Shown: positions 26,401 to 37,329 of the stretch, one piece after another
Position numbering within the stretch: position 1 is the stretch's first letter
Layout of the letters: each line of letters opens with the position of its first letter
Assembly: GCA_007115705.1 (NCBI GenBank)
Contig: QXEO01000339.1
Span: 5,947,386-6,011,385 of the forward strand
DNA: 64,000 bases
Source of the DNA: Dactylis glomerata
Taxonomy: Eukaryota; Streptophyta; Magnoliopsida; Poales; Poaceae
Reading direction: 5' to 3'
Made by a program: the position numbers and the translations under genes
The notes under the pieces: model-generated
Database searches by the model: none
What the model saw: only the letters and a program-made list of their open reading frames with translations
What the model was told of the DNA's origin: nothing

Positions 26401-26490
26401 GCCGGGGGCGGCACTCCCGAGGCCGAGGGCAACACCGAGGACCAGCAGGAGGAGGCGGAGCTTGGGGCGGAGGCGCAGGTGGGGGGCCAT
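13287..26490 (-). CDS. Multi-pass membrane glycine-rich protein, AT5G11700/AT4G32920 family (22 exons, 1435 aa)
   Basis: Exons on the minus strand: 26490-25646, 22903-22788, 22141-21933, 21436-21317, 21224-21096, 21008-20883, 20276-20221, 20120-20021, 19946-19829, 19225-19016, 18920-18611, 17674-17581, 17122-17014, 16776-16505, 16389-16262, 15702-15468, 14952-14764, 14683-14397, 14301-14121, 14034-13792, 13653-13571, 13434-13287. They sum to 4308 nt, all phases close, and all introns are GT-AG. The protein has an N-terminal signal peptide (about 1-28), a proline run near 55-62, and a long extracellular-type region with many Gly-rich loops (GGGGGGRIHFHW) and paired cysteines. A conserved C-terminal half follows, with membrane segments near 884-904, 1003-1020, 1280-1303, 1307-1327 and 1345-1368. 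The order matches the Arabidopsis family throughout, and length is typical. TAIR labels such as 'ephrin type-B receptor' have no functional basis known to me; the role is unknown. The start at 26490 precedes the signal peptide. Confidence 0.93.
15749..16125 (-). mobile_element. 377-bp Helitron in intron 15 of the glycine-rich gene
   Basis: On the minus strand it begins TCTATACTTCTTATAAAG after an A and soon reads CCCCACTAAG. It ends with the CG-rich segment CCGCTGCAACGCGCAGAG and then CTAGT followed by T. Insertion between A and T without target duplication, a TC start and a hairpin plus CTAGT end are Helitron hallmarks. Its ends resemble those of the larger Helitron at 41575-43849. It carries no coding sequence and sits between exons 15 and 16. 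Confidence 0.65.
17337..17409. repeat. (GA)n microsatellite in intron 12
   Basis: About 36 uninterrupted GA units lie between exons 13 and 12 of the glycine-rich gene. It is likely to be length-polymorphic. Open frames of repeated Ser-Leu on the other strand are artefacts of the repeat. Confidence 0.95.
23190..24562. mobile_element. Harbinger-like DNA element X1 in intron 1 of the glycine-rich gene
   Basis: The element is 1373 bp with inverted ends (left ...GTTTGGATGC, right GCATCCAAAC...) flanked by TTA at 23187-23189 and 24563-24565, the typical PIF/Harbinger duplication. Both subterminal regions are full of AATTC-type motifs. The left third (about 23280-23640) is very GC-rich, like a plant promoter or first exon, and the rest is AT-rich. 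It encodes no transposase. Element X2 at 29082-30052 has clearly related right ends, including the motif CATTTCCTTTCCA. Confidence 0.7.
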
Positions 26491-26880
26491 GGGGTGGGAC
26501 GCATCAGAGTCCAGGTGGTAAGGGGGTAGGTCCAGGCCTAGGTTTTGGACGCCGCGGTGATCGCCGCCGTCGCCGGAGATGGGGGGCGGCGGCGTGAGTT
26601 GTGGGTTGGGTTTGGTGCGGCAAGTTGGGTTTAGTTTCTCTCTCCTCCTCTGCTTTCTCGGTCTAGTTTCCCCTCTCGGCGTGAGGATGGGACTGTGGAA
26701 AGGGGAAGAGAGAGTGGAGGGAGGCGGATGCGCACGAGGGGTCGGATGCGCTTTGAGATTCGCGACAGTAGGTAGCGGTTCAGTTTTGTGTGTGGACTGC
26801 GGTAGAGACAAGTGGTGCAGAAGGCGCTGTTTTTTTACTTGTCCTTTCCGCTTTTCTACTTTTTCTCCTTGTGGTTTCAA
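26491..26880 (-). promoter_or_regulatory. Leader and proximal promoter region of the glycine-rich gene
   Basis: The stretch is GC- and CT-rich, as expected for a grass 5' UTR, and no TATA box stands out. An out-of-frame ATG at 26504 lies 14 bases before the chosen start. It opens a frame of roughly 54 codons that overlaps the main coding start. Its context is weak (C at -3), so scanning past it is likely. Confidence 0.4.
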
Positions 26881-26920
26881 GTAAATACTTCATGCATGGT
26901 ATTGTGTTAGATATGTACTA

Positions 26921-27087
26921 CTCCCTCCGACCCATATTACTCTTCACTAATATGGATGTATCTACCACTAAAATATGTCTAGATATATTTATATTAGCGA
27001 AGAGTAATATGGGTCATGGATGTATCTACCACTAAAATGTGTCTAGATACATTTATATTAGCGAAGAGTAATATGGGTCGGAGGGAA
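26921..27087. mobile_element. Stowaway MITE with internal 64-bp duplication
   Basis: It starts CTCCCTCCGACCCATATTAC and ends with the complementary GGGTCGGAGGGA, between TA dinucleotides. The right half, from GGATGTATCTACCACTAAAA to GGGTCA, is present twice in tandem (period 64, starts at 26954 and 27018). The related copy at 30533 has it once. It lies just upstream of the glycine-rich gene. Confidence 0.85.
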
Positions 27088-27218
27088 TATTATAGTTCAA
27101 TCATTTTTTGTCTCCTTCATATCCCAAAGAAACTTGTTTTTCATTTACTAGCTTAATTCTTTAATGTTTTACTAGTTCTTTTGTGGGGCTTATATTGTCA
27201 ATTGACTTGTCTTTGTAT

Positions 27219-28081
27219 TTTTTGAACAGGGAAAGGTCCCAAAGGACCTAGTTGTTGCATTTCATTCCAGCGGTGGGATTACATTTTACAGAAAGATACA
27301 ACATGATGCTAGAATAGAACCTGCAACTTTACAAAAGAACCCTGAATTAAGCACACAAAAAGCAATCGGGCCCTTCTCCACCATGTCGTCGAGCTCTTCT
27401 CCCTTTCCTTACCAGGATCGTCACCGCCGAGGACGCACCACTTGGCGGAAATGATGCCTTGAGTTGCCAGGATAAAGTAGAGAAAAGGCCTCTGCATCGA
27501 CGTCAAGACATGAGCTTGAGTAATGGCCATCTTGTGGCCAGGATAAGTACAGGTAGGACGGCCGTCGCCATTGTCGCAAAGTCCCAAGATTGAGAATATT
27601 TGGGAACATCCATAGCCTGACTTTCCCGCATCATAGACCAACAGATCTGGTCAAAATCCTTTGATTCTCGGCAGCCATCACTACAATGGCTCCAGATCAT
27701 AGAAGGAACAACAAGAACCACCAGATCTAGGCTGCCACCAAGCCTTATTGAAGGGGACGCAACAGTGAGTCCATGCTCCACCTCTGGCTCCATCCACCGG
27801 AGCTCCATGGCCACGAACACCACACCGCCACCAACCATCGGTTGCCACTCGCCAACAACAAAGTAGAAATCCCGACGGCATGCAGACATACTCCATGGGT
27901 GAAACACTAGCTACCCTAATACTACTATGCACATAGCAGACCTGGCCTCCTCTTCCCACCCCACTTCAACCGCGCGAGATCACCAGATGGAAGGGGAGAG
28001 GAGCCAAAAAAACAAAGGTGACTCTCAACTCGGAGTGGAGGAGGAGAGAGAAGGAAAGGTGAGAAATGAGCTTATCCCTTT
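27219..28081 (-). mobile_element. Possible old retroposon with degenerate target duplication
   Basis: The block is bounded by GACTTGTCTTTGTAT (27204-27218) and GATTTGTCTTCGTAT (28082-28096), which match at 13 of 15 positions. Just inside the left boundary is a short T run, which would be the A-tail of an element inserted on the minus strand. The interior is mid-GC with no long frame. A chance match of the flanks is possible. Confidence 0.35.
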
Positions 28082-29081
28082 GATTTGTCTTCGTATGATA
28101 TCTAAACTAGACTACAATACATATTGGTCTAGTTTGTTGGGTTTTGGTGTCGTCGTGTGCTCATTTATGTCGCGGCTTGGTTTCCCATATATATTCTTTG
28201 GATTGGGCGAGTCAGCAATCATTAGGCCTCGATTTGTAGTAATGGTTGTGGTCTCGTCCATAAGTTCTTGTGGTGACACTTTGTGTGGCGACTTGTGGTT
28301 GGGTATCCTTGACTGTCCTTCGCCTTCTTCAAATAGACATTTTTAGCTTCGGATCATTGGCGTCTCCTCGCAACATCTAGTGACTTTATGATCACAGTTA
28401 CAACAACTCTATGGCTCCAACATTGCCGGGAAGATGTGACATCAACCTAGCCTCACATCTCACCATTGGCTTGTGTCAGCGAGTTCTCCTTGAACATATT
28501 TATATTTTTTGTTAGATATATTGATTTTTTGTGAGACATTGTATATAGCTTTTTAGCCTTGGAAAAAATATTCATATGATTTCTAACCATTTCAAAACTT
28601 TCTTTTGATCCATTCTTCGGTTGCCAGAGAGACGAGGCAAAGAATCAAAGGTGTTGTGGGATAACGAGGTTGACGGGTTAACAAGGGTTCGTGGTGGAGA
28701 TGCTAGGGTTGGGGTGAGGGTGTGGGTGATGGGGTTGAAAATAGGGGCTAGAGTAGGGATGATCGGAGTGATGGTTAGTGCAGGTAAGGATAGAGTAGTG
28801 GGTGGTAGAGACATATAATGTGAGGTCGGAGGGAGAATCGAGAATACAACGGAGTGGAGGTGATGTTTGCTAGATATGAGGAGCCACGTCAGGCGTGTGG
28901 ACTGAGGAAATGATAACAAGCATATTGAAAAGTTGGACAGAGCGTGAACACAAGATTGTAGGTTTTGAATGGCTTGTTTCTTAAATTTATTTACCCATTT
29001 TCTAATTTTTTGTACTTAGTCTAACTTATGCGAAATTGTTAGTCAAAAGTAAATCCTCAGTGCTAGAAGCAATTTCTCTAC
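28082..29081. other. Intergenic, nothing recognised
   Basis: A minus-strand frame near 28919-28572 is rich in Thr, Pro and Leu and low in complexity. I do not regard it as a gene. No terminal repeats were found. Confidence 0.4.
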
Positions 29082-30052
29082 GGGTCTGTTTGGATGTAAG
29101 AATTCGGCCCCGGAATCGCTTCTCTGGAATTTGAATGGTCCAATTCTCCTGTTTGGATGCCCTAGGAATTTGTCGCTGGAAACAGAGCCCAATTCCAAGC
29201 CACTGCCCCGTGCGTGTACGCTCCACCTCGATATTTTCTGAGCTCGCAACCACGGAAATGCTCGGAAACGAGTCCCAAGCGACCAGCATACCCCTTCGCC
29301 TCGAGGAAAATAGCGAGCGGCTTCGCTCGTGAGCTCCTGCCGACGGGAGACAACCTATGACCTGGAGGTTCCCGGCGGCGCCGCAACCGGTGAGCCCCTC
29401 CCCGCCATTGTCTTCCTCTTCCTTCCCGCCCTCCTCCGAAGCCTGCAACTCCGGCGGCCGGCGTCCCGTCCGCGAGGCTACCCCTAACCCTAGATGCAAC
29501 CAGGCTAGAGGGGAACGACGGTGGTAGGGGAACATCAGGCTTTCCCTGGCCTCCCCGATCCAAATTCCCTGGCCCTCCACTTCCCATTGCACGACCGGTG
29601 CCTCCTTCTCCCGATGCCCCCTACCGCTGATCTTCTAAAAAAATGTTATATTGCTAATTTGTGTTGTTTGTAAACTGTAGGGTCCCTAGAGAATTAATAG
29701 CTGAGTAAACTGCAAATACCAAATTATTATAGTTGTGTTGTTATTGTGACTTTATTCGACATATATTAATGTTATAATGCGTGAAAATTATATATAAACA
29801 TCAAGTATACATATAATATTTTGCATAGATGTAGCCAAGTTTACATTTCAAAAATTATCAAAACATTCAATTCCATGGTTTGTACTTCCAAACAGGATTT
29901 CGAATTGGGTGCTACCACGTGATTCCAATAGCAAATTTCATGCGCATCCAAACAGCGGAATTTGAAATAGAGGCCATTTCCTTTCCATCTTGGATTTGGA
30001 ATTTTCACTCCAATTCAATTCCGAGCTGAAATTCTAACATCCAAACAGACCC
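29082..30052. mobile_element. Harbinger-like DNA element X2, same family as X1
   Basis: The ends are GGGTCTGTTTGGATGT at the left and ACATCCAAACAGACCC at the right, a perfect 16-bp inverted repeat, flanked by TAC on both sides (29079-29081 and 30053-30055). The right 200 bp aligns with X1: AACATTCAATTCCATGGTTT and CATTTCCTTTCCA occur at matching distances. As in X1, the left half is GC-rich and the right half AT-rich. It carries no transposase. TAC is not the preferred Harbinger target, so the superfamily call rests mainly on X1. Confidence 0.65.
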
Positions 30053-31112
30053 TACTAGTAAAGGTAATATACAATCGAGAATACAAACACCATTTCCAGA
30101 AACATGCGGGGATAAAAATTCTCTGGTAATCTTTGTGTAGCTTTTGTTCTGTCTAATTTTGCTGGGAACATCTCAGGGGTAGGTTAAAAGTGTACATGCT
30201 ATCAACTTCACGAAAGTGCACGGTGAGCTTTCCGAAAGGAAAAAAGACACAAGTTATTGGACTTATCTGGAACCTTATCGAGGAAGTCATCCAAAAAAAA
30301 GTGATCATATTTTGCAAATACGCCCCTCTTGTAGTCTTGTATCTAGCGTGTCCACCGACTTATCCTTTTTCTATCTCTTTCTCTTTTCCTTATCCGTTCA
30401 TGTATTTCAGCGCCATTCCTCGGATGCCTTTCATGTACAGAAATTTGATATACTACTGCATTTGTTCTAGTGCAAAATACTCCAGTTGTACACTAGTACG
30501 CTTTCTTTTATGTTAACAAGTAAAAAAGCATACTCCCTTCGATCTATATTACTTTTTGCTAATACGGATGTATCTATCACTAAAATATGTTTAGATACAT
30601 TTATATTAGTGAAAAAATATTATGGGTCGGAGAGAGTACACCGGAAGTGCAATAAAACAAAGTCTAAAATGCATTTGACCGTTAGCACGGGTTGATTGGA
30701 AGAATAAAATATAACCAATAATTGTCAACATTGTCTGCTATGGAGTACAATTTCAATATTTGCCATGTCACCTGCTCAGGTGTATGTTCCAGACAATTTT
30801 CAGCGGAAAAGTGACATGCATTGACTGTATATACTTTTTCTAGAATACGTTTTAGTGGCTATACATAGATAGACTCTTCCAGCACGCAACGTACGCACCT
30901 GTAGAAAGCAAACTACGTTTGGTGTGATGTGTGAGAACGCGAATGTATTCTGGAATGACTGCTTGATGCTGAAGGAACTAGAAACGAGAGGAATGTGTAT
31001 TTGGGGAGGAAATGTTGGGCAGATATAGATGGCGGTGTGGATGTTTCTTCTTTCCTTTTTCAGGTGATGCAATACAGCGAGGACGGCGTACGTGGCTGTC
31101 GAGGCAGGACAC
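30053..31112. other. Intergenic, AT-rich; holds one MITE
   Basis: Apart from the Stowaway copy at 30533-30636, I see no gene. A minus-strand frame at 31114-30800 (104 codons) is not recognised and lacks splice or codon support. Confidence 0.4.
30533..30636. mobile_element. Stowaway MITE (104 bp)
   Basis: It starts CTCCCTTCGATCTATATTAC and ends GGGTCGGAGAGAG between TA dinucleotides. The core GATGTATCTATCACTAAAAT matches the copy at 26921, here without the internal duplication. Confidence 0.85.
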
Positions 31113-31125
31113 AAGCTTAAATTAT

Positions 31126-32623
31126 TTTTGAATGGGCAGAAGGTCTTCCATTTTATTAAGAAGAAGAGAATAGACTGTTAATAAGAAAAACTGGCCGAAA
31201 ACCATACAACACAACGCCACATACGGGCCCCGAGGCCGCGTCCCACACAAGCCGACGACTCATGCGCCCAAGCAGCAAGAGACGACGCTCAACAACAACC
31301 TCTCCCAGAGCCGCCGCTCTGACATCCAAACCTCAGCAACACACACACCGATCCCAAGACCGCGTCCCTGCGAGGCCGATGACCTTGTCACCCAAGCGAC
31401 CAAAGTCGACACCAACGAAGCGAAGAAAAAATTCGGAGCCGCCGCTCTGACCTCCACACCGGCCCCAGGGCTGCGCACACGCCTAGCCGACGAAGCAGAT
31501 GCAGAACGACACGGGCCAAAACGAGTAGATGAAACACCGGACCTCCAAAGGCGACGCCCCCAAGGGGGAAACGACGATGACGCCGCCGACGCCTGCTTCG
31601 ACCAAGGTTGAAACTTGGATTTTCACCCGAAGAGCCCGAGGCACAAACGACGAGGGAGGTGAAGGGGCTCCTCAACGATGCCTCCATGGAGTGGAGGTGC
31701 ATCCTAGGATGCCATCATTGCCGGCAATGACCGAAGTCGTTGCAAGGCTTTCACCCGGAGCTCACCGAACCCAAAGTCGTCGCCGCCTATCCGCCAAACT
31801 CGTCGTAGCCGAGCAAACCCTGCAACACACCGCCACCCACCACCACCACCACTGCGGGAGACCGCACCGCAACACCTCACGCCGCGTTGCATACGCGCTC
31901 ACGCCGCAGCAGCGACGAGAAAGCCCGCACACCCGGGGTCGCCGCCCCGGCATCCTCTTCTTCGGCGGGAACGCAGTCACCGGAGATGCAGACTGGACGC
32001 CACCAGCCGCACGCTGGGGGCGCCGCCCCGACCAACTGCCCCGAGCATCGGCTCGGCAACTGCAGCCTCCGCGCGCACCGCGAGAAACCCCGATGCCAGC
32101 AGCACCAAGCCGCCTCGGCAGCCACGCCGGTCGGAAGCAGCAGCTGGCCACCTCCCACAAACGGCCGCCGCCCACGCCACCACGGAGCACCTCGCTGGCC
32201 ATCTCACACCGACGCCATGTCGCCCCGCTAGACCCAAATCGGGCCCGTGAAGGCCCAGATCTGGCCCGCAGGCTGAGCTCAAGGCAGCTGGCCTTCAAGT
32301 CCATGGCGCCAACAGCACCGTGGACAACCCTTGCACCTTCCCCTGCCAACAGGAGCACCGCCCGCTCACCACCGGAACTCCACGCCGCAGCACCTTCACA
32401 CGTCTTCAGATCGAGATGCGCCCAAGGACAAGCCCCACGAGCGAGAGAACGGCTACCGCCGCCGCCGGCCGCCTGCGGGCTTTGCCCGCCGACGAGAGCC
32501 GACGGCGGCGACGGGTGGGATGGGGAGGTGGGGTGGTGGCGGCGGTAGGCTTGGAGTCCGCCCGAGCCGTCCCGAGAGGACGAAGCGGGGGCTTGGATCG
32601 TTCCCGCAAGGATGGAACAATCG
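31126..32623 (-). mobile_element. Non-LTR retroposon derivative with perfect 13-bp target duplication
   Basis: The 1498-bp block is flanked by AAGCTTAAATTAT at 31113-31125 and 32624-32636. Read on the minus strand it starts with very GC-rich, CpG-rich sequence and ends TTCTTCTTAATAAAATGGAAG then CCCATTC and a short A run. That is the form of a LINE 3' end; such TTCTTAATAAAATG tails follow ORF2 in grass LINEs. There is no reverse transcriptase or endonuclease, so the middle of a parent LINE appears to be missing. The 339-codon plus-strand frame over this block is a GC-content artefact. A processed, non-LINE transcript is an alternative. Confidence 0.6.
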
Positions 32624-32636
32624 AAGCTTAAATTAT

Positions 32637-34962
32637 GGACACCCTTTTCTTTGGTTTTCTGTAAACGTGCGCACGTGTATCCACTGATATTTCATAGTAT
32701 CACTTTTGAAGATTGTGATGCACAACAAAGATTATATGAGCCCTCAAGCATAGTGAAGATTTGCTGTACACGGGCACAAGTGATCCCACTATTTTTCTGA
32801 GAAATAAAAATCATATTTTTGTTTTTTTAAATCACATGTAGCCGACTATTTATCCTACAAATGTACAAAAAAATTATGTTCAAATACAGTGTTTTTATGC
32901 TATAAAAATGAAAAACGCATAGATTTGAGTATTTTTTTTATTTTCAAATTTACAAATTTATTAGGTTTTGTTATTTTTGTGTAGCCCACAATACAAAACA
33001 TTTGGTAATAAATTTTGCATGCTTTCAGGTTACATCATTTACTATGTCCATATTTTTTTGTAATTTTTTGAAACTTAAAAATATGATTTTAATTTTTTTG
33101 AAATGAAGGGATCATTAGAGCTCGGGAGCCAAAAGCACCTTTTCTGCCCTCACACATACCAAAAAGATATAAAGAACTCTCATAATGCATGTCATCTTCC
33201 TCCAAGCACTCTAAGCCTCGTCTCCCAAGTGGACTCATGATAAGAACTCGAGGTGAACTCATTCCATGCTATGTGTGATTTTGATCCTTCTGTGGATGGT
33301 ATTCTCCATCATTCCAATATACTTTGTATCATCATGTTGGTTTGAACCCAAAGAGCGGCATCAAACAAGCATGGAAGTCGGTGATGCAAATGGATAAGGA
33401 GAAGGGAAGAAAACTACAACAAGGACACCCAAATTTCCGGCCTCCAAGACTGGAACTTCTGCCATCGAGCATCCGGCTATACCTCGGAGCCAAAATTAGG
33501 CTAGGGCAACCCCCCCCCCCCCCCCCCCCCGCGAGCGTCAGTGAGTGGTTCAACTACCAAGACCCCGGAGGTTCATACAAAAGTTTCATTGGAACATCTG
33601 ACCTGCTGGAACTTCTGCCCCTTAAACCACTGGGACCTCCAGATCCTGGAATATCTAGCCCACAAGCCACTGGACATCCGGCCCTATCTGCGAGTAGAGT
33701 AGTTGGGTATATATCCACCCATGTAACCCTTTAACCCATTTTTTAAACCTAAACTACCCATGTTTGTGGCTAGCTATATATATATGCCCTCACATCTATT
33801 TCTAAACCCTAAATAAGAATTGAGAATAGACATGCGCATGTGCTCTTCCTCCCATGTGGGATTTCAAGGGCTCTCCCTAAAGTTATACAAGTCCTCTTCA
33901 AGTGTTTGATATCTCATATGTATGAATTCTATTAACCACTAGATCTCTCCTTGAAAATGATTATATATTGTGTTAATCTCTCGGTACTTTGGATTTTACC
34001 AAATGCTTGCCAATCTTTCTCATAGGGATCCAATTGCTTGTAATCTGTCACTTGGGATTCTATTGGGTTGGTGGATCTGGGTGATGAAAACAACATGATA
34101 TTGTATTGGTTTTATGTGTGTATCGCCTCCACCACCATGTGAGTTCATCTTGTTATCTGTCGTCTCGCTTGTCAATTCGTGAAGATTAGGACACCCTTGA
34201 GGTTGGTCCTCATCACTTTTTTTACATAATGGAAGAGAAAAACTTTGTGGCCTATATACCGCATCATATGGATAATGCACCAGAAACATATATTGTGATA
34301 ATTTCATTACATCCCTAAGTTATACAATGTGCATGTGATGAAATCGGGAGCCTTTTGGCAACCTCGCCTCGCGTCTTACTCTTCCCTTCTCCTTATCATG
34401 CTACTTCCACCATTGTTACTTTTCCTCTTGGCCGCATCTAAGCCACGGCAGGACATGCCCTGCTAAATTCTAAATTGAGTCGAATGGAGGTTATTATTAC
34501 CGGGAATCGGTGACCATTGTTATCTAACATCTATTTTTCACATTCTGTCTCATCTCCATTAATCAAGTCCTCCTCCCTCTTTCATCGCTTCTTTCCATCC
34601 CATCTTTCCTACTTTTCCCACATTTATTTATCCTCTCATCACTCATCTTCACCCATCTGATGGAAGGCGAGTGTTCGTGCCTAGGAGTATATTATGAGCA
34701 ATAAAATTTTAACCCATTAATTAAAAAAGCTGTGAATTTTAATTTTTACCACATACCTTTGCATTTTCATCATTTTACCACCTCTAAGATTCGGAAAGCG
34801 ATCTACCACGTGACCCTAGTCGTTAGGTACACATGGCATGCTGACTCATTGTTTTTCTCCCAGTTTTTTCTTTAGCGCACAAAACAGTTGGCCTCAATTG
34901 ACACAAAGTTGAGTATAAGAAGTGTCCGACTCACTCTAGGTTGGTCCAGGTCAGGGTAGGTT
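32637..34962. other. Intergenic, includes a C21 run; nothing recognised
   Basis: A run of 21 C residues lies at 33510-33530, within a plus-strand frame rich in Pro (33324-33734). I do not consider it a gene. The part from 33700 to 34100 resembles LTR-type sequence in composition (CTAAACCCTA-like text), but no pair of ends was found. The C run is a likely sequencing weak point. Confidence 0.4.
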
Positions 34963-35077
34963 TGATACGTCTCAAACGTATCTATAATTTTTGATGCTCG
35001 ATGCTTGTTTTTACACCATTTGCTTAGTGTTTCGTTACACTTCGTGGCGTTTTTATGCATTTTCCGGAACTAACCTA
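34963..35077 (+). repeat. Element B LTR, part 1 (left end)
   Basis: It starts TGATACGTCTCAAACG and runs through the conserved U3 to TTCCGGAACTAACCTA. It is the same LTR family as A, D and E. It is cut by F. The left flank AGGTT (34958-34962) would be its target duplication, but the other end is outside the window. Confidence 0.85.
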
Positions 35078-37329
35078 TGAAAGGACGAGATGTCGCCTAG
35101 AGGGGGGGTGAATAGGCGTTTTAAAAACAATTACGGAATTGGCTTGAAGGAATGCGGAATTAAACTACTCGTTTATTTTCTTCAAGCACAAGACCTAAAT
35201 ATGCTAGGCTCAACTAAGTGCAACAACAACAACTAGATATAAGCAAGATAGCACAAGATATAATTCACAAGTGATAAACAAGATATAAGTACTTCAAGCA
35301 CGATGGCTATCACAAGGAAATAAACTCGGGTATAGAGATAACCGAGGCACGCGGAGCCGAAGATGTATCCCGATGTTCACTTACATAAAGTAAGCTAATC
35401 ACCGTTGGAGAGATGCGGGTAACCACGAAGGCCCCCGAACGCCACGAAGGCTCACCTTCTTCTCCGAGTCCCCCACGAAGCTAGGGACCCCTTCTTATGG
35501 TTAGCTTTTCCTCTACTCCGGAGATGGCAAGCTCCACAACCACTTCACAACTCCCACGAAGGGGAATCCCGGGCCTCTTCACAATCTTCCACGAAGAGGA
35601 CACCGTGGCACAACCACCGAGCCAACTAGGAGGTCACCCTCCAAGAGTAACAAGCTCACGGTCTCTCACTCGAACAAATCGTAATGGAGAGCTCAACATT
35701 TATGCAAGAATGCAAAGCAAGAACACAAGGGAAAGTGCTCAAATCCTTCTCTCTCAAATCCCACCAAAGCAACAAATGCTATGGAGGAGTTAGAGAGGAA
35801 GAACAAGGGTGGAGGTCAACCAATGACTCCAAGATCTAGATCCCAAAGGTTCCCCTCACTTAGAGGAGGAATGAGTTGGTGGAGATTGTAGATCTAGATC
35901 TCCTCTTCCAAATCCCTCAAAAATATGCAAGAATCATTGGAGGGAAGAGAGAGGGAGCAAGCTCAAGAGAGGCAACAATGGAGGTGAGAGAAAAGCTCAA
36001 GAACACTTTAGAACCCTTACAAAACCGTTGGGGAAGAAGCCCCCTTTTATAGGGCAAGAAAACTGCCCGTTAGGAAGATTTTTCGGTCATCCCGGAGCAG
36101 CCCGGAGCAGCCCGGAGCAGAGCCCGGAGCAGCTCCGGCCGATACTCCGGAGCGAGTACCCGGCCACTGCTCAGCCCGGAGCAGCCCGGAGCAGCTCCGG
36201 ATTTCACTCCGGATTTGCAAAACAGAAAAACCACTCATACGAAAAACGCGATAACTTTTGCATCCGAACTCCATTTTTAGCAAACTTGGACTTTTTGAAA
36301 AGCTTAGAAAAAGTACTACAACTTTATGCAGAGAAACACCAAGAAAAGTCAAGAGGAAAAATACGAAATGTGGAGAGGTGTGAAACCTTCCAAAGTGAAG
36401 AACCGGTAAAACCTCTCAACTCGAAAACGCAATAGAAGATGCATTTGGATTCCGTTTTCGATGAACTTGGGCTTGTTGGAAAGCTAGCAACAAGCACAAG
36501 AACCTCACATGGAGAAACACCAAGAAGCAACAAACTAGGAAGATGCAAAGTATGCAAAGGATTGAGCTCCCTATGACGATGTGATCAAGTTACCCAACCG
36601 AAAGCCCCTCTTGATAGTGTGGCTATCTATCCTATAACCCGGTCTCCCAACAAACACCTTGAGACCGGTAAAAGGAAAACCTAGCAAGGACATACCTTTG
36701 CCTTGAGCATCCCGCTTGATCTTGATGATGATGCTTCATGCTCTCATCAAGCCGGAATGCTTCACTTGATCATTGTTGCTTTGTGAAGACTTTAATTTGC
36801 TCCCCCATAAACCATTATGGGATAGCTTTGTTAACACTCATCTTCACAAGTCCATTATAACCAAATGGACGACAAGCTTCAAACATATGATCTTCTTGAG
36901 ATGCATAGGGAATTCTTCATTTGATTGCATGCTCTAAGTCTTGGTCAACCATGGCTCAACTCATGAGACCATCGTGACCTCGACATAGAGCCATAACTTG
37001 AATTCTTCTCATGTAACCAAACTCTCAAGATCTTGAGACTCCTTGGCTTAGCACATAAGCTAGAGCATGGAATACTTGAGTTCTACACAAGAACAACATC
37101 TTTATTTCTTCTTCTTGATCATATTGGATTCATCTCTTCTATTCAATGATCTTGATGCCAATACTTAAGATATATCTTTATCTTCATGGCATCCAAGCCT
37201 TGAATCCAACACATGGACTTCAAGCAATTCCTATGAACAATTCCTTCATAAAAATCTCAATGAAAACATTAGTCCATAGGGATTGTCATTAATTACCAAA
37301 AACACACTTAGGGGCAATTTACCCTTACA
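35078..37329 (+). mobile_element. Element F: probable solo LTR of another family (2252 bp)
   Basis: It starts TGAAAGGACGAGATGTCG and ends CCCTTACA. The 5-bp duplication ACCTA lies at 35073-35077 and 37330-37334. No primer-binding site, polypurine tract or paired LTR was seen, so a solo LTR left by recombination is the simplest reading. The text near the start (GCCTAGAGGGGGGGTGAATA) is typical of a large LTR family widespread in wheat-group genomes. The strand is assigned only from similarity to that family. Confidence 0.75.
36091..36212. repeat. CCCGGAGCAG minisatellite inside F
   Basis: The decamer CCCGGAGCAG repeats three times in a row at 36091-36120, then recurs with CTCCGG variants to about 36212. 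Further right, two diverged copies of a roughly 180-bp unit both end in GAGAAACACCAAGAA. Confidence 0.8.

Noticed and set aside
31529..32548. Plus-strand frame of 339 codons
   Set aside because: It lies wholly inside the GC-rich retroposon, has low-complexity Arg/Pro/Ala composition, and runs against the strand of the element. GC-rich DNA keeps frames open by chance.
33324..33734. Plus-strand frame of 136 codons with a poly-Pro run
   Set aside because: The run comes from a C21 homopolymer, and the rest has no recognisable domain or splice support.
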